Source: an uncultured Pirellula sp. (GTDB taxonomy: Bacteria > Planctomycetota > Planctomycetia > Pirellulales > Pirellulaceae). From it: DNA of 64,000 bases. The DNA lies in contig CAITIE010000108.1 in assembly GCA_903892355.1 (NCBI GenBank), positions 62,001 to 126,000 of the forward strand. The letters run 5' to 3'. The first letter of the stretch is position 1. Each line of letters starts with the position of its first letter. The notes under the pieces were generated by a model that was not told where the DNA came from, made no database searches, and worked only from the letters and a program-made list of their open reading frames with translations. Shown here piece after piece: positions 32,874 to 41,487 of this stretch. Made by a program: the position numbers and the translations under genes.

Positions 32874-34416
32874 CGTCACCGTAGCCGAGCAATTCGCTTT
32901 TGGTCTTTTTGCCACTTGCTGTTTCAAGGATCTCATCCAGCATCCTCGCACCGGCTTGTTCGATCGATTCGTTTTCGAGGATCGTTCCCATATTAAGGTC
33001 CATGTCGTCGTTCATGCGTTCAAACAACGCTGAGTTCGTGGCAACCTTGATACTGGGTACGGGTTTGCAACCGAAGCAGCTACCGCGTCCGGTGGTGAAC
33101 ACGACAACGTTCGCTCCCCCTGCGACCATTCCCGTGACGCAAACCGGATCGAAGCCGGGTGCATCCATGATGACAAGCCCTCGTTGAGAAACCTGTTCGC
33201 CATACTCGATGACTGCTTGGAGCGCGGTTGAACCACCTTTGCTCGCGGCCCCTAGGGACTTTTCAACAATGGTCGTTAACCCACCTGCTTTGTTGCCAAG
33301 CGACGGATTGTTATCGATGTCTTCGCCATAGTGGGCTGTGTACTCTTTCCACCACTGCAATTTGTCGAGCAATTGGCGGGCTACTTTTTCCGATTTGGCT
33401 CGTTTGGTAAAGAGTTGCTCCGCACCATAAAGTTCTGTGGTTTCTGAGAGGATCGAGGTTCCACCGTGGGCGACCAGCAAGTCCGACACGACACCGAGGG
33501 CGGGATTGGCTGTGATGCCCGAGTAGCCATCCGAACCACCGCATTTGGTTGCTAGAACGATCTCACTTGCAGGGACGGTAGTTCGCTGCATCGCGTTGAC
33601 CTGGGGAAGGAGTTCGTTCACCATCTCGACGGCTCTGCGAATCGTGGCCTTAGTTCCCCCTGTGTCCTGAATGGAGAGTACCGGAACGTCTTGGGTCGGC
33701 GACATCGTAGGGTTCGGATGCCATTTGACTCCTTGGAGAGAGACTAGCTTTTGGCTTTTCTGGAGGTGGCCTAGTGTGTTCTGTTCGCAACCCAAGCCGA
33801 TCAATACATAAGCAGCGATGTTCGGGTGTTTAGCGATACCGCCGAGGACGCGACTCAGTGTTCGATGCTTGATCCCGTCGAGCGCCATTCCGCAACCACT
33901 GTCGTGCTTGAACGCAACAACACCATCGACGTTCGGGTAGGCTTTGAGGATTTCATCATTGAAATGAGAAGCGACCGATCGCGACACGCCTGCCGAGCAA
34001 TTGACGGTGGAAATGACCGCGATGTAATTCCTGGTGCCGACCCGTCCACCGGGACGCACGTAGCCTTGGAAGGTTTTCCCGGAAAGTGGTTGCGGTGGAT
34101 TTGGTGTTTGGCTGGCGAGTCCCGCATAATCGAGTGCGTGTTCACATCGCAAGTTATGATCGTGAATGTGTTCGCCCACTTCGATGTCTTGGGTTGCAAT
34201 ACCGATCGACCACCCATACTTGTGGATCTCATCTCCTAGAGTACGCCGGACGACACACACTTTGTGCCCTGCGGGAATGTCCCGTTTGAGTTCCACTGGG
34301 CCGCCGGTGGCACCGCAGTCGATGGTTTCTCCTCGTGTGAATCGGCGGAGTGCCACGATGCAGTGATCTGATGGGTGGAGGCGAATCCAAGCTTTGCTTG
34401 AGGCGGCAGAGGTCAC
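32836..34416 (-). CDS. Altronate/galactarate-dehydratase-type enzyme (UxaA family)
   Basis: UxaA-family enzymes dehydrate sugar acids such as altronate with a Fe2+/Mn2+ centre. An N-terminal SAF domain spans about residues 1-90 (LHPSDHCIVALRRFTRGETI). The large catalytic domain begins YVRPGGRVGTRNYIAVISTV, with FKHDSGCGMALDG and CGGSDGYSGITANPALG. Its late GRGSCFGCKPVPSIKVATN and NMGTILENESIEQAG blocks match family text. I start at GTG 34416 (AAGGA 7 bp upstream); the longer open frame would overlap the previous gene. At 526 residues it has the full UxaA architecture. The substrate cannot be told apart from altronate, galactarate or sulfolactate relatives. Confidence 0.9.
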   Translation of the reverse strand: MTSAASSKAWIRLHPSDHCIVALRRFTRGETIDCGATGGPVELKRDIPAGHKVCVVRRTLGDEIHKYGWSIGIATQDIEVGEHIHDHNLRCEHALDYAGLASQTPNPPQPLSGKTFQGYVRPGGRVGTRNYIAVISTVNCSAGVSRSVASHFNDEILKAYPNVDGVVAFKHDSGCGMALDGIKHRTLSRVLGGIAKHPNIAAYVLIGLGCEQNTLGHLQKSQKLVSLQGVKWHPNPTMSPTQDVPVLSIQDTGGTKATIRRAVEMVNELLPQVNAMQRTTVPASEIVLATKCGGSDGYSGITANPALGVVSDLLVAHGGTSILSETTELYGAEQLFTKRAKSEKVARQLLDKLQWWKEYTAHYGEDIDNNPSLGNKAGGLTTIVEKSLGAASKGGSTALQAVIEYGEQVSQRGLVIMDAPGFDPVCVTGMVAGGANVVVFTTGRGSCFGCKPVPSIKVATNSALFERMNDDMDLNMGTILENESIEQAGARMLDEILETASGKKTKSELLGYGDDEFTPWSIGPTL

Positions 34417-34507
34417 GAAAAAATCCTTTGGTAGTGCAGATGTAGTATGGAACTCGACGGAACAATCGCTCTGGTTATCCTTGGTTCGTTCGAGATGGAT
34501 CGCCCGT

Positions 34508-35926
34508 TTAGTGGTTTCGAATGTCAGGCGTTGGGGTACCGGGGGCGGGCGGATTCTCAGCATCGATCGCCACTAGGGCATTAATCATCGCTTGGTCCTC
34601 CGATGGATCGATCGAACGCAAAACGCATTCGACATGATCGGAGAGTACGTTGCACCAAATCGGCGTGGGTAGCGCTGTGAGCAGTTCGGCGAATTGCGAG
34701 GCTGTTCGATTTTTCGGTTTGATGCGGAGAATGGCGCTCTCAAGTTTTACCGATTGCCAATTTCCAGAACCGAGTCGACAAGGTGCTTTCGAGACGTCGA
34801 TCGTTTCAATCGACGGAGCGACTTCGAGTTGGATCGCCATTCGACGAGCCCGATTCTCAAGGTTTTCGATCGACGTGCAAATGGTGCTGCCAATGGGTGA
34901 TTGTTTCCAGCCATCGAGCGACTCGATACGCCTCAAGGTTTCGCAGAGGACCGCTAAGGTAACTCGATCCGCTTGCATGCCGATTTGTTCGGCAAGCGCG
35001 CGGACTTTGGCGACTGCATCTGCGGTACCGAGCACGATTCCGCATTCGGGGCCGGCAAAGAGGGACTGTCCGGGGAGGATGATTAGGTCTGGCCCGTCTT
35101 GCCAACGGCGCGTCATGGCATGTGCAGGGATACCATACGGCTCCAGATCATGAATGGATGCATCGAGAGCGATTTCGATCACGGCAGATTGTCTCTCTCG
35201 GGCGACTTGGATCCCCTGCTCCTTGCAATCGTCATTCGCAGTTGGGGAGGATACGACGAGTAGGGTTCGATTGGCACCTATGGCTCGGCGATAATCCTCG
35301 ATTTGGCAATCGGTACTGCTACCGATTTCAGTCACGGGGGTACCGGCAGCATCGATGATCGATCGAACGTGGACTCCTCCGTGCGAAACGCTCGACGGAA
35401 TCCGGATGCAGTGGATGCGAGGCAATACGATTTCGTCGATAACTCCGCTTTGCTGGTACGCTTTCGCTGCCAGGAAGATGGCGGATGCAACGTTGGGGGT
35501 GACCAAGGCATCGGCGGCACCGGTCGTCGCGAGCAGCAGCTTTTTGAGTTGAGGTTCAACCGCGGAGTCCTGGGTAAAGCTTCCGTAGACCAGCGAAGGG
35601 AGTGAGGAGACCTCTTTGAGCAATTGCGGAGCCGTCCATCGAGCATTGAACCACTCTCCGGTCGCGTTGATCCCAGGAGTCAAGCTGGCTCGGTCCAACT
35701 GGGACCACGGTTCGACGGTAGTTTCGACCCAACGGCCCGCTTGTCGCAAGATTTCTTGAACGTTGGCCATGGGATTCAACTCATTGAGCCCAAGCTTTTG
35801 TGCAGCTTCTTTGATCGCGTTGGTCAGCGCTGGCTGATTCACTAACTGCGTGAACTGCTTGATAGCTTCGCTAGGAGAGAAGCCTTTGAAGGGGCCTCGG
35901 AAGGGCGGAATGGGGGGGAACGGCAT
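34508..35926 (-). CDS. SelA-like fold-type I protein lacking the PLP lysine
   Basis: The sequence follows selenocysteine synthase SelA and its DgaE relatives: GINATG at residues 85-90 (SelA INATG), a helix with LVTPNVASAIFLAA (141-154), EIALDASIHDLEPYGIP at about 251-267 (SelA DLGSGSL..L..YGLP), and ILPGQSLFAGPECGIVLG at 283-300. In SelA this last block is SGDKLLGGPQAGIIVG, whose Lys binds PLP; here the Lys position is Ser288. So it is probably not an ordinary PLP enzyme. The first 80 residues are extra. It is followed 91 bp later by the UxaA-type gene and preceded 6 bp by the ABC permease. A shared operon role in sugar-acid metabolism is inference. Confidence 0.75.
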   Translation of the reverse strand: MPFPPIPPFRGPFKGFSPSEAIKQFTQLVNQPALTNAIKEAAQKLGLNELNPMANVQEILRQAGRWVETTVEPWSQLDRASLTPGINATGEWFNARWTAPQLLKEVSSLPSLVYGSFTQDSAVEPQLKKLLLATTGAADALVTPNVASAIFLAAKAYQQSGVIDEIVLPRIHCIRIPSSVSHGGVHVRSIIDAAGTPVTEIGSSTDCQIEDYRRAIGANRTLLVVSSPTANDDCKEQGIQVARERQSAVIEIALDASIHDLEPYGIPAHAMTRRWQDGPDLIILPGQSLFAGPECGIVLGTADAVAKVRALAEQIGMQADRVTLAVLCETLRRIESLDGWKQSPIGSTICTSIENLENRARRMAIQLEVAPSIETIDVSKAPCRLGSGNWQSVKLESAILRIKPKNRTASQFAELLTALPTPIWCNVLSDHVECVLRSIDPSEDQAMINALVAIDAENPPAPGTPTPDIRNH

Positions 35927-35932
35927 TACAGA

Positions 35933-37570
35933 TCAACCTCTTCCCGTCAGACGCCATCGGCTTCGGAACAGCCAGGAGGTGACTGCAAGCAACATGCCGG
36001 TCGCGACAAGGGTAATTCCAAAGTAACTGAAAACCAACGGCCACGAGCCGATCTTGGCCCTGGCGGTAGAAACCCCAGACTGCACGGAGGTCATCGGAAC
36101 GCTGTCCGACGCCATGAGCGGGCTGGTGATTCCAAAATAGCGGAGATGTTCGACATCGCTATCACTCTGAGCAAAGTTCCACACTAGGAAATAGATCGCC
36201 AGTGGCAAGCAGTAGAGGACCAGGAGTGTGATGTAACACGCCATCAGGGAGGTGCTGGTGCGTCGCACCAAAGTCGAGATGAAGAGTGAAAGGACCGAGT
36301 TGAACAAGGAGGCAACGATGCAAATTGCAAAAAACGCAAGCATCGCTTTCCAGTTGCGAGATAGCTCTGGGCTGATGCATCCGAGCACCATGGGAAACAT
36401 TAGGAACGCGGTCAAGACAAAGGAGACGCGAAATCCCGAGATGAGCTTGCCCCACATGATTTGCCACGTGGATATGGTGGTCGTCAAAAGCAGATCCAAT
36501 GTTTGGCGTTCTCGTTCGCCGGTAATGCTTCCCGCAGTAAACACAGGAGCGGTGAGAAGGTTGAATACGAGAACGTAGCCGACGTAGTACGAAGCTAAAT
36601 TGGGAAACCAAAAAAGGAGTACAGCCATAAGTGGGATCGCCAGGACCATGCTCAACTGGATCACCAACCTCAGCATCAACGTCCCTTGGCTGAAGAGTTC
36701 CGCATGCATCTCCTTGTCATAGATAGGGTTGGCCGCATCGTCCATCAGAGTTTTTCTGCGAGGTGGAGCGAACAGGTTGTCGGGGAACTGGTCCCGTTGG
36801 ATCACCAAGCCGACAGCTTCCCTTTGTTCTTTGTCCAAATCGATGACTTCGTTTCCTTGGCTCCCCACGTCGGGCGGATAGAGTAACCTCCGTGCGGTCA
36901 CCGACAGTAGTAGCGAGCCGAACACGGTGCACAGGATGGGGACGGCGGTGGTGGTGAGGATCAATCTCAAGTCACCGCGGCTCGAGAGTCCTAGCCATGC
37001 AAAGACTCCGATGATCAAGATGGGCAAGATGAAGACGTAACTCACAACAAGTGAGGAGGAGGTGCGTTTGAAATAGCTCGAACAAAAGATACTGATCGAA
37101 CCAAAAAGGAAGATGGCGAAAACGAGTCCCATGTATGCAGCTAGGAGCTCGTAAATGGATACGCCCCCCAATGGCAAGCAGAGCATGATGATGGGAAGCG
37201 AGCCGATGATAAGGACTACGAGGTGGGTCAGAGCGGCGATGAGTTTGCCTGAGACGATGACCCAAGGTCGCAACGGACTGGCCAGTAGCATCTCGTAGGT
37301 CTTCCGCTCTTTCTCGCCGGTGATCGAACCCGCGGTGAAGCTTGGGGCCATCAGCGATGCGATCGCGAATTGGCCGACGAAAAAGAAATCGACCAGTCGC
37401 TGGGCAGAAGCCGATTCGCGGGACAAATCGATCCTGACGTCGCGAGGGTAGGCGATCAGAATCACCGCTGCGAGAGCAATTTGGTAGACCAACATCAGTA
37501 CGAACGCGCGAGGCGCACGCAGATTGGTCAATAGTTCGCGTTGAAGTACGGGATTGTCGACGAGGAGCAT
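35933..37570 (-). CDS. ABC-2 type transporter permease, internally duplicated
   Basis: This 545-residue membrane protein has about 12 hydrophobic helices in two similar halves. Each half has the ABC-2 permease motif of an extended loop before helix 2-3: FTAGSITGEKERKTYEMLLA (about residues 79-98) and FTAGSITGERERQTLDLLL (about 344-362). This loop contacts the ATPase in the NosY/YhaP-like family. The second half carries an extra cytoplasmic segment (about 245-290) between halves. No ATP-binding partner is adjacent. The gene is just upstream of the SelA-like gene (6 bp), so they are probably one transcript. Confidence 0.85.
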   Translation of the reverse strand: MLLVDNPVLQRELLTNLRAPRAFVLMLVYQIALAAVILIAYPRDVRIDLSRESASAQRLVDFFFVGQFAIASLMAPSFTAGSITGEKERKTYEMLLASPLRPWVIVSGKLIAALTHLVVLIIGSLPIIMLCLPLGGVSIYELLAAYMGLVFAIFLFGSISIFCSSYFKRTSSSLVVSYVFILPILIIGVFAWLGLSSRGDLRLILTTTAVPILCTVFGSLLLSVTARRLLYPPDVGSQGNEVIDLDKEQREAVGLVIQRDQFPDNLFAPPRRKTLMDDAANPIYDKEMHAELFSQGTLMLRLVIQLSMVLAIPLMAVLLFWFPNLASYYVGYVLVFNLLTAPVFTAGSITGERERQTLDLLLTTTISTWQIMWGKLISGFRVSFVLTAFLMFPMVLGCISPELSRNWKAMLAFFAICIVASLFNSVLSLFISTLVRRTSTSLMACYITLLVLYCLPLAIYFLVWNFAQSDSDVEHLRYFGITSPLMASDSVPMTSVQSGVSTARAKIGSWPLVFSYFGITLVATGMLLAVTSWLFRSRWRLTGRG

Positions 37571-37665
37571 GGCTCTTGTAGTTTATCCCAAATGGAATTT
37601 TTTGTTACGCGACCAGCATCCTCACCCAACCCAGAATCTCCACAAAAACCTGTGGTGATTGTCGA

Positions 37666-38025
37666 TTACTTGGAAACCCATTCCACAGGCTGAGGCTCGA
37701 TTTCCGGTGTGTAGGGAGAGCCGCAGTCTTTGCGGCCGCTGCCTTCGAGCCGACTGATGACTCGTACGGTCATGTCGTGATCGCAAGCGATTTGGCAGCC
37801 GAGGCGAACGCCTGAGACACCGCGGGCTTCCAGGATCGCTTTTTCGGCAGCGGTGATTTGCTCAGGTTCACCGGCGAGGAACTCGACACGGCAGGTTGTG
37901 CATCGAGCTTTTCCGCCACACGCGTGAAGCTGGTCGGTGCCGGCTTCTTCGCGGAGGGCTGCGATCAGCCGTTTGCCTTGGGGGACATCGAAGACGCCGA
38001 TTCCGTCAACAGTTAGTTTAGGCAC
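37666..38025 (-). CDS. 2Fe-2S ferredoxin
   Basis: This 119-residue plant/adrenodoxin-type ferredoxin has the cluster pattern ACGGKARCTTC with the fourth Cys in RLGCQIAC (the first three at about residues 36, 42 and 45, the last near 78). It is a small soluble electron carrier. The start is GTG with AAGGAAA 8 bp upstream. It follows bioB by 133 bp on the same strand, so it could reduce the radical-SAM or auxiliary cluster of BioB, though that is inference. Confidence 0.9.
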   Translation of the reverse strand: MPKLTVDGIGVFDVPQGKRLIAALREEAGTDQLHACGGKARCTTCRVEFLAGEPEQITAAEKAILEARGVSGVRLGCQIACDHDMTVRVISRLEGSGRKDCGSPYTPEIEPQPVEWVSK

Positions 38026-38091
38026 AATGATTTTCCTTGGGGGTCGCAGTGGTTGGTTTCGGAGGAGTTCGTGTTGCTACCCCTTGCGGGC

Positions 38092-38136
38092 TTAGCTGGA
38101 TTAGCTGGATTAGCTGGATTAGCTGGATTAGCTGGA
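38092..38136. repeat. Five tandem copies of a 9-bp unit
   Basis: The unit ttagctgga is repeated five times without mismatch between bioB and the ferredoxin gene. A 9-bp unit is codon-compatible, so it can expand without shifting any frame. It is not inside a supported coding gene. Confidence 0.9.
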
Positions 38137-38157
38137 TCGGACTGGCGGTTTACTCAT

Positions 38158-39348
38158 TTATTGGCCACAGCCGCTCTGGCTACAGCAACTTTGATCCGCC
38201 TTTGGTTGGCCAGTGCTTTCGCAACTGGGTTTTTCGGAACAGTCAGTTTTTTCCGAGCATGACGTGGAGCAAGAGTCGGGCAGTGAGGCTTGGCCGGTGA
38301 TCTCGAATCCCATGTCTTGGATCATCCTATAATCTTCCGAAGGTGCTTGACCTTGGGTGGTCAAATAATCTCCTACGAAGATGCTGTTGGCGATGTAGAG
38401 TCCGAAGGGTTGCAAGGAACCGAGGTGGCGTTCGCGTCCCCCGGCGATGCGAAGTTCGCTTTGGGGGTTCACAAAGCGGAACATGGCTAGAGCTCGAAGG
38501 CAATCTCGGGGGGTTAAGTATTCCTTTTGCTGCATGGGTGTTCCATCGATCGCATGCAGGAAGTTGAGCGGGATGGATTCCACGTTGAGTTCTTGGAGCG
38601 AGAAGGCCATTTCGACGATGTCGCGTTGGCTTTCACCCATCCCGATGATCCCGCCGCTGCAGAGTTGCAAACCCGCCTTTCGGACGTTTTTGAGAGTTTC
38701 CACTCGATCGTCGAAGGTATGGGTGGTGCATATTTCTTCGTAGTATTCGCGGCTCGTATTGAGGTTGTGGTTGACTTTGTCGACCCCTGCCGCGGCCAGC
38801 CTCATGGCTTGGGATTCATTGAGCAGCCCGAGGCACGCGCAAATATTCAATCCGTACTTTTGCTTGATTTCGGGCACGATCGTCTCGATGGCCTTGATTT
38901 CGCGTTCGTTGGGGGCGCGGCCGCTGATAACGATGCAATAGGTCTTGCTTTGGCGTTCCGCGGCGATTCGGGCGCCGTCGAGGAGTTTGTCCCTACTGAG
39001 GATGGAGTACTTAGGGATCGGGGCATCGGAGATCTTCGATTGGCTGCAGTAGTGGCAGTCCTCGGGGCAGAGTCCGCTTTTCGCGTTCATCAAAAAATAG
39101 AGTTGAACCGTCTTTCCAAAATGCTTGCGACGGATTCGGAACGCGGCTGAGATCACATCCATCAGTTCGTCGTCGGACGACTGAAGGATCTCGAGGGCTT
39201 GTTCGCGGGAAACGACTCGGCCCTGCAAAACATCGTCCGCCCAGGCGTGCCAGCGAGTTCGCTCGCATGGCTCGACGTTGGATGCGGATTGGCCGCAAGT
39301 CTTCGGTTGGGCTTGGGAACTGCCAGCGGATAATTCCGGAGCGAGCAT
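38158..39348 (-). CDS. bioB: Biotin synthase with Cys-rich C-terminal tail
   Basis: BioB inserts sulfur into dethiobiotin using a radical-SAM 4Fe-4S cluster and a 2Fe-2S cluster. The radical-SAM motif is CPEDCHYC at residues 94-101 (C94, C98, C101). HNLNTSREYYEEI and SGGIIGMGES lie near 195-240, and IAGGRERHLGSLQP lies near 313-326, holding the Arg ligand region of the 2Fe-2S cluster. The core matches family length; the last 38 residues (359-396) are an added tail with seven Cys (SCSTSCSEKTDC and so on). The ferredoxin gene follows on the same strand. Confidence 0.95.
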   Translation of the reverse strand: MLAPELSAGSSQAQPKTCGQSASNVEPCERTRWHAWADDVLQGRVVSREQALEILQSSDDELMDVISAAFRIRRKHFGKTVQLYFLMNAKSGLCPEDCHYCSQSKISDAPIPKYSILSRDKLLDGARIAAERQSKTYCIVISGRAPNEREIKAIETIVPEIKQKYGLNICACLGLLNESQAMRLAAAGVDKVNHNLNTSREYYEEICTTHTFDDRVETLKNVRKAGLQLCSGGIIGMGESQRDIVEMAFSLQELNVESIPLNFLHAIDGTPMQQKEYLTPRDCLRALAMFRFVNPQSELRIAGGRERHLGSLQPFGLYIANSIFVGDYLTTQGQAPSEDYRMIQDMGFEITGQASLPDSCSTSCSEKTDCSEKPSCESTGQPKADQSCCSQSGCGQ

Positions 39349-39824
39349 AGTGCGTTGAAGTGATTCTAAGAAAGTTTGGAGTGGAGGCTGAAGGCTGGAT
39401 TCGGAAACCGACTCAATCGCCCTTCGGACCGGGTTGTTCCTATCGAAGCGGTGATGCGGTGTTGCGGTGTTGCGGTGTTGCGGTGATGCGGTGTTGCGGT
39501 GTTAATCGGAGTTGCAGCGTGAACCTGCCGCTCGGGCCGCATCAGCGGTTCGGGCCGAATCAATAGAACGGATTGTAAGGCAAAACGCCACTTCGGACAG
39601 AGCATCGCGTACTCGGCACATCCGCTACAGGCTGGTTCGTGCCAGATTTCTTGAGAAATGCATTCATTTCCCGCCGATCCAATCGTGTCCCAGTGTCTCT
39701 TCGATCGACCACCCTCGCATGGCTCTCTGGTTTTAAGTCGGGGGAAGTCGGTCGGAGAGATGCTGGGAAGCAACCGGCAACAACCCTTTTTTATTTCCCT
39801 CTCGCACGTGAGAAAGACCCTTCG
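39349..39824. other. Intergenic region upstream of the primary-type sigma factor
   Basis: This 476-bp gap between divergent bioB and the sigma gene should hold promoters for both. It contains an 8-bp tandem array (39451-39498). The frame is open in-phase upstream of the sigma start, but composition and the absence of a conserved sigma N-terminus there argue against an N-terminal extension. I found no convincing promoter pair. Confidence 0.45.
39451..39498. repeat. Six tandem copies of an 8-bp unit gtg(t/a)tgcg
   Basis: Six head-to-tail units, four gtgttgcg and two gtgatgcg, occupy 39451-39498 upstream of the sigma factor gene. The 8-bp length is not a codon multiple, so copy number would shift any reading frame across it; this supports it being untranslated. 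Confidence 0.9.
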
Positions 39825-40748
39825 ATGGTTCATCCTCGATCGTTTCTCGATGAGGTGGAGGATCCACGAGACGATGAGGCCACTTTGGCTTCCGGTCGTC
39901 GACGTCGCAAGGATGGCGACCAGTTACAGTCCCCTCTCGAAACGTATTTGCGAGAGATCAACGAAACCAAACTGCTAACGGCCGAGGACGAGCGCATGCT
40001 CGCTCGGCAGATTGCGATGGGGGACGTGCAGGCTCGTGACCGTATGGTTCGAGCCAACCTGCGTTTGGTAGTGAATATAGCCCGAAGTTACGTTGGCAAA
40101 GGGCTGGCTCTTCAAGATTTGATCGAGGAGGGGAACTTGGGGTTGCTCCGGGCCGTGGAGGGATTTGATCCCGAGATGGGAACTCGGTTCAGCACCTACG
40201 CGAGTTATTGGATCAAGCAATCGATCAAACGGGCTCTGATCAACTCCGCGAAGACGATTCGAATTCCAGCCTACATGGTGGAGTTGCTGAGCAAGTGGCG
40301 ACGGGCAACGGCGAGGCTGAGCGATGAGCTAGGGCGGATGCCGACCCAGGAAGAGATCGCACGGATCTTGGGACTGCCCAAGAAGAAGCTGCCGATCATC
40401 AAAAAGGCGATTCAGATTTACAACGCCACTCCGCAAAGCGATCAGTCCGATCAAGGCTGGTCGCTGGGTGAAATGGTGATGGATGAGAGGCTCAAAAGTC
40501 CCGACGAAGAGTTGCTTGATCACGATGTGATGAAGACAGCTCTCGAGTTGCTCGGAACCCTTGACGCCCGCGAGTCGACAGTTCTGAAAATGCGGTTTGG
40601 TCTCGGGGACACCGCTCCCCACACGCTCAAGGAAATCGGAGCCCAGCTCGGATTGACTCGGGAGCGAGTGCGTCAAATCGAGACCGAAGCGTTGGCTCGC
40701 CTGCAACATGCCTTGAAAGATCCGAAAGAACGGATGGGCCTGGCGTAG
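39825..40748 (+). CDS. Primary-type RNA polymerase sigma factor (RpoD/SigA family, short form)
   Basis: This 307-residue protein has region 1.2 (LETYLREINETKLLTAEDER), region 2 (ANLRLVVNIARSYVGKGLAL, QDLIEEGNLGLLRAVEGFDP, TRFSTYASYWIKQSIKRAL), region 3 (RRATARLSDELGRMPTQEEIA) and region 4 (HTLKEIGAQLGLTRERVRQI). It lacks the long region 1.1 and non-conserved insert of E. coli RpoD, so it is a group 1/2 (RpoD/SigA-like) sigma. ATG 39825 is the likely start because no conserved sequence lies before it. A strong terminator follows. Whether it is the housekeeping sigma depends on whether another RpoD exists elsewhere. Confidence 0.92.
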   Translation: MVHPRSFLDEVEDPRDDEATLASGRRRRKDGDQLQSPLETYLREINETKLLTAEDERMLARQIAMGDVQARDRMVRANLRLVVNIARSYVGKGLALQDLIEEGNLGLLRAVEGFDPEMGTRFSTYASYWIKQSIKRALINSAKTIRIPAYMVELLSKWRRATARLSDELGRMPTQEEIARILGLPKKKLPIIKKAIQIYNATPQSDQSDQGWSLGEMVMDERLKSPDEELLDHDVMKTALELLGTLDARESTVLKMRFGLGDTAPHTLKEIGAQLGLTRERVRQIETEALARLQHALKDPKERMGLA

Positions 40749-40802
40749 CGGTGGGGCGTTGGCGCCCTGCCATCGAAGCGAGGGTGACTTTTTAAACCAT
40801 GC

Positions 40803-40837
40803 AAAAGAGGCCTTGGGGACCCCCCAAGGCCTCTTTT
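40803..40837 (+). terminator. Strong intrinsic terminator after the sigma factor
   Basis: Left arm aaaagaggccttgggg and right arm ccccaaggcctctttt pair perfectly for 16 bp around a 3-nt loop, with a T-run that continues into the tandem repeat. It lies 55 bp after the sigma stop. Confidence 0.95.
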
Positions 40838-40914
40838 CATTTTTCATTTTTCATTTTTCATTTTTCGCCTTTCGCCTTTCGCCTGTCGCCTGTCGCCTGT
40901 CGCCAGATCGTATG
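40837..40914. repeat. 7-bp-period tandem array with a drifting unit
   Basis: Directly after the terminator the sequence repeats every 7 bp: four units of tcatttt type, then cgccttt twice, then cgcctgt three times. The unit changes in steps, as expected from slippage plus point change. Confidence 0.8.
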
Positions 40915-41142
40915 GTTTTTAGATGGGATGGTTTTTCGCTGGGTGTGGCTCCTTTTGAGCCGATTTTCGGGGCGGGGATTTCCGTTGGAAATTCGAACTC
41001 GGGCGTAGACTTTCCGTTGGACAACGGCATACCATTGCACCGAGCCCTCAGGGGCGTGCTAATACGAGAATGACTCTCGGTGCAATTTGGTTAAAATCGG
41101 AGGCAGCTGAAACTGTCCTCTAGCCATCCGATTGCTTTAAGA

Positions 41143-41487
41143 ATGAATACCGCACCCGATCCTCGGTCGTCCCTTGCCGCGTTCGCTTCGGACCCAGTTG
41201 TTCAATCGGTTTTAGGAGTCTTGGTATTGCTAATCGTCAGCGCGATCGCCGTGTACTACTTGGCAAAGTTGCGCGATTCCAACACCGAAACCCAGCAACT
41301 CGATGAATTGCTACGAAAGAATTTCGAAGAAATGCGCAGTGAGGGTGACATCAACGAACAGGAATTCCGAAAGATTAAGGCGTTGCTTCGCGAGGGGAAT
41401 AATCGCCCGTCTCCGGCAGCAACGGAAAAGGAATCAGCGCCTCGATCGACGGAGTCTGTGGAGTTACCTGACAAGGAAACTACTTGA
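41143..41487 (+). CDS. Small single-helix membrane protein with a short acidic coiled region
   Basis: This 114-residue protein has one transmembrane helix at about residues 22-42 (VLGVLVLLIVSAIAVYYLA). A polar cytoplasmic or periplasmic part follows; DELLRKNFEEMRSEGDINEQ, then EFRKIKALLR, resembles short C-terminal oligomerisation motifs of SHOCT type. The C-terminus is Pro/Ser/Glu-rich. ATG 41143 has no strong ribosome-binding site. It lies alone between the sigma terminator and clpX on the plus strand. No function is assigned. Confidence 0.62.
   Translation: MNTAPDPRSSLAAFASDPVVQSVLGVLVLLIVSAIAVYYLAKLRDSNTETQQLDELLRKNFEEMRSEGDINEQEFRKIKALLREGNNRPSPAATEKESAPRSTESVELPDKETT

Larger units (their letters stand above)
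40749..41142. other. Intergenic region after the sigma factor
   Basis: This 394-bp stretch holds a strong terminator (40803-40837), a 7-bp-period array (40837-40914) and then about 230 bp without a supported gene up to the short membrane protein. Several small frames cross the repeat but look like artefacts of it. Confidence 0.5.

Noticed and set aside
39451-39498. Tandem array as a possible CRISPR
   Set aside because: Eight-bp units with no spacers and no cas genes nearby; plain microsatellite.
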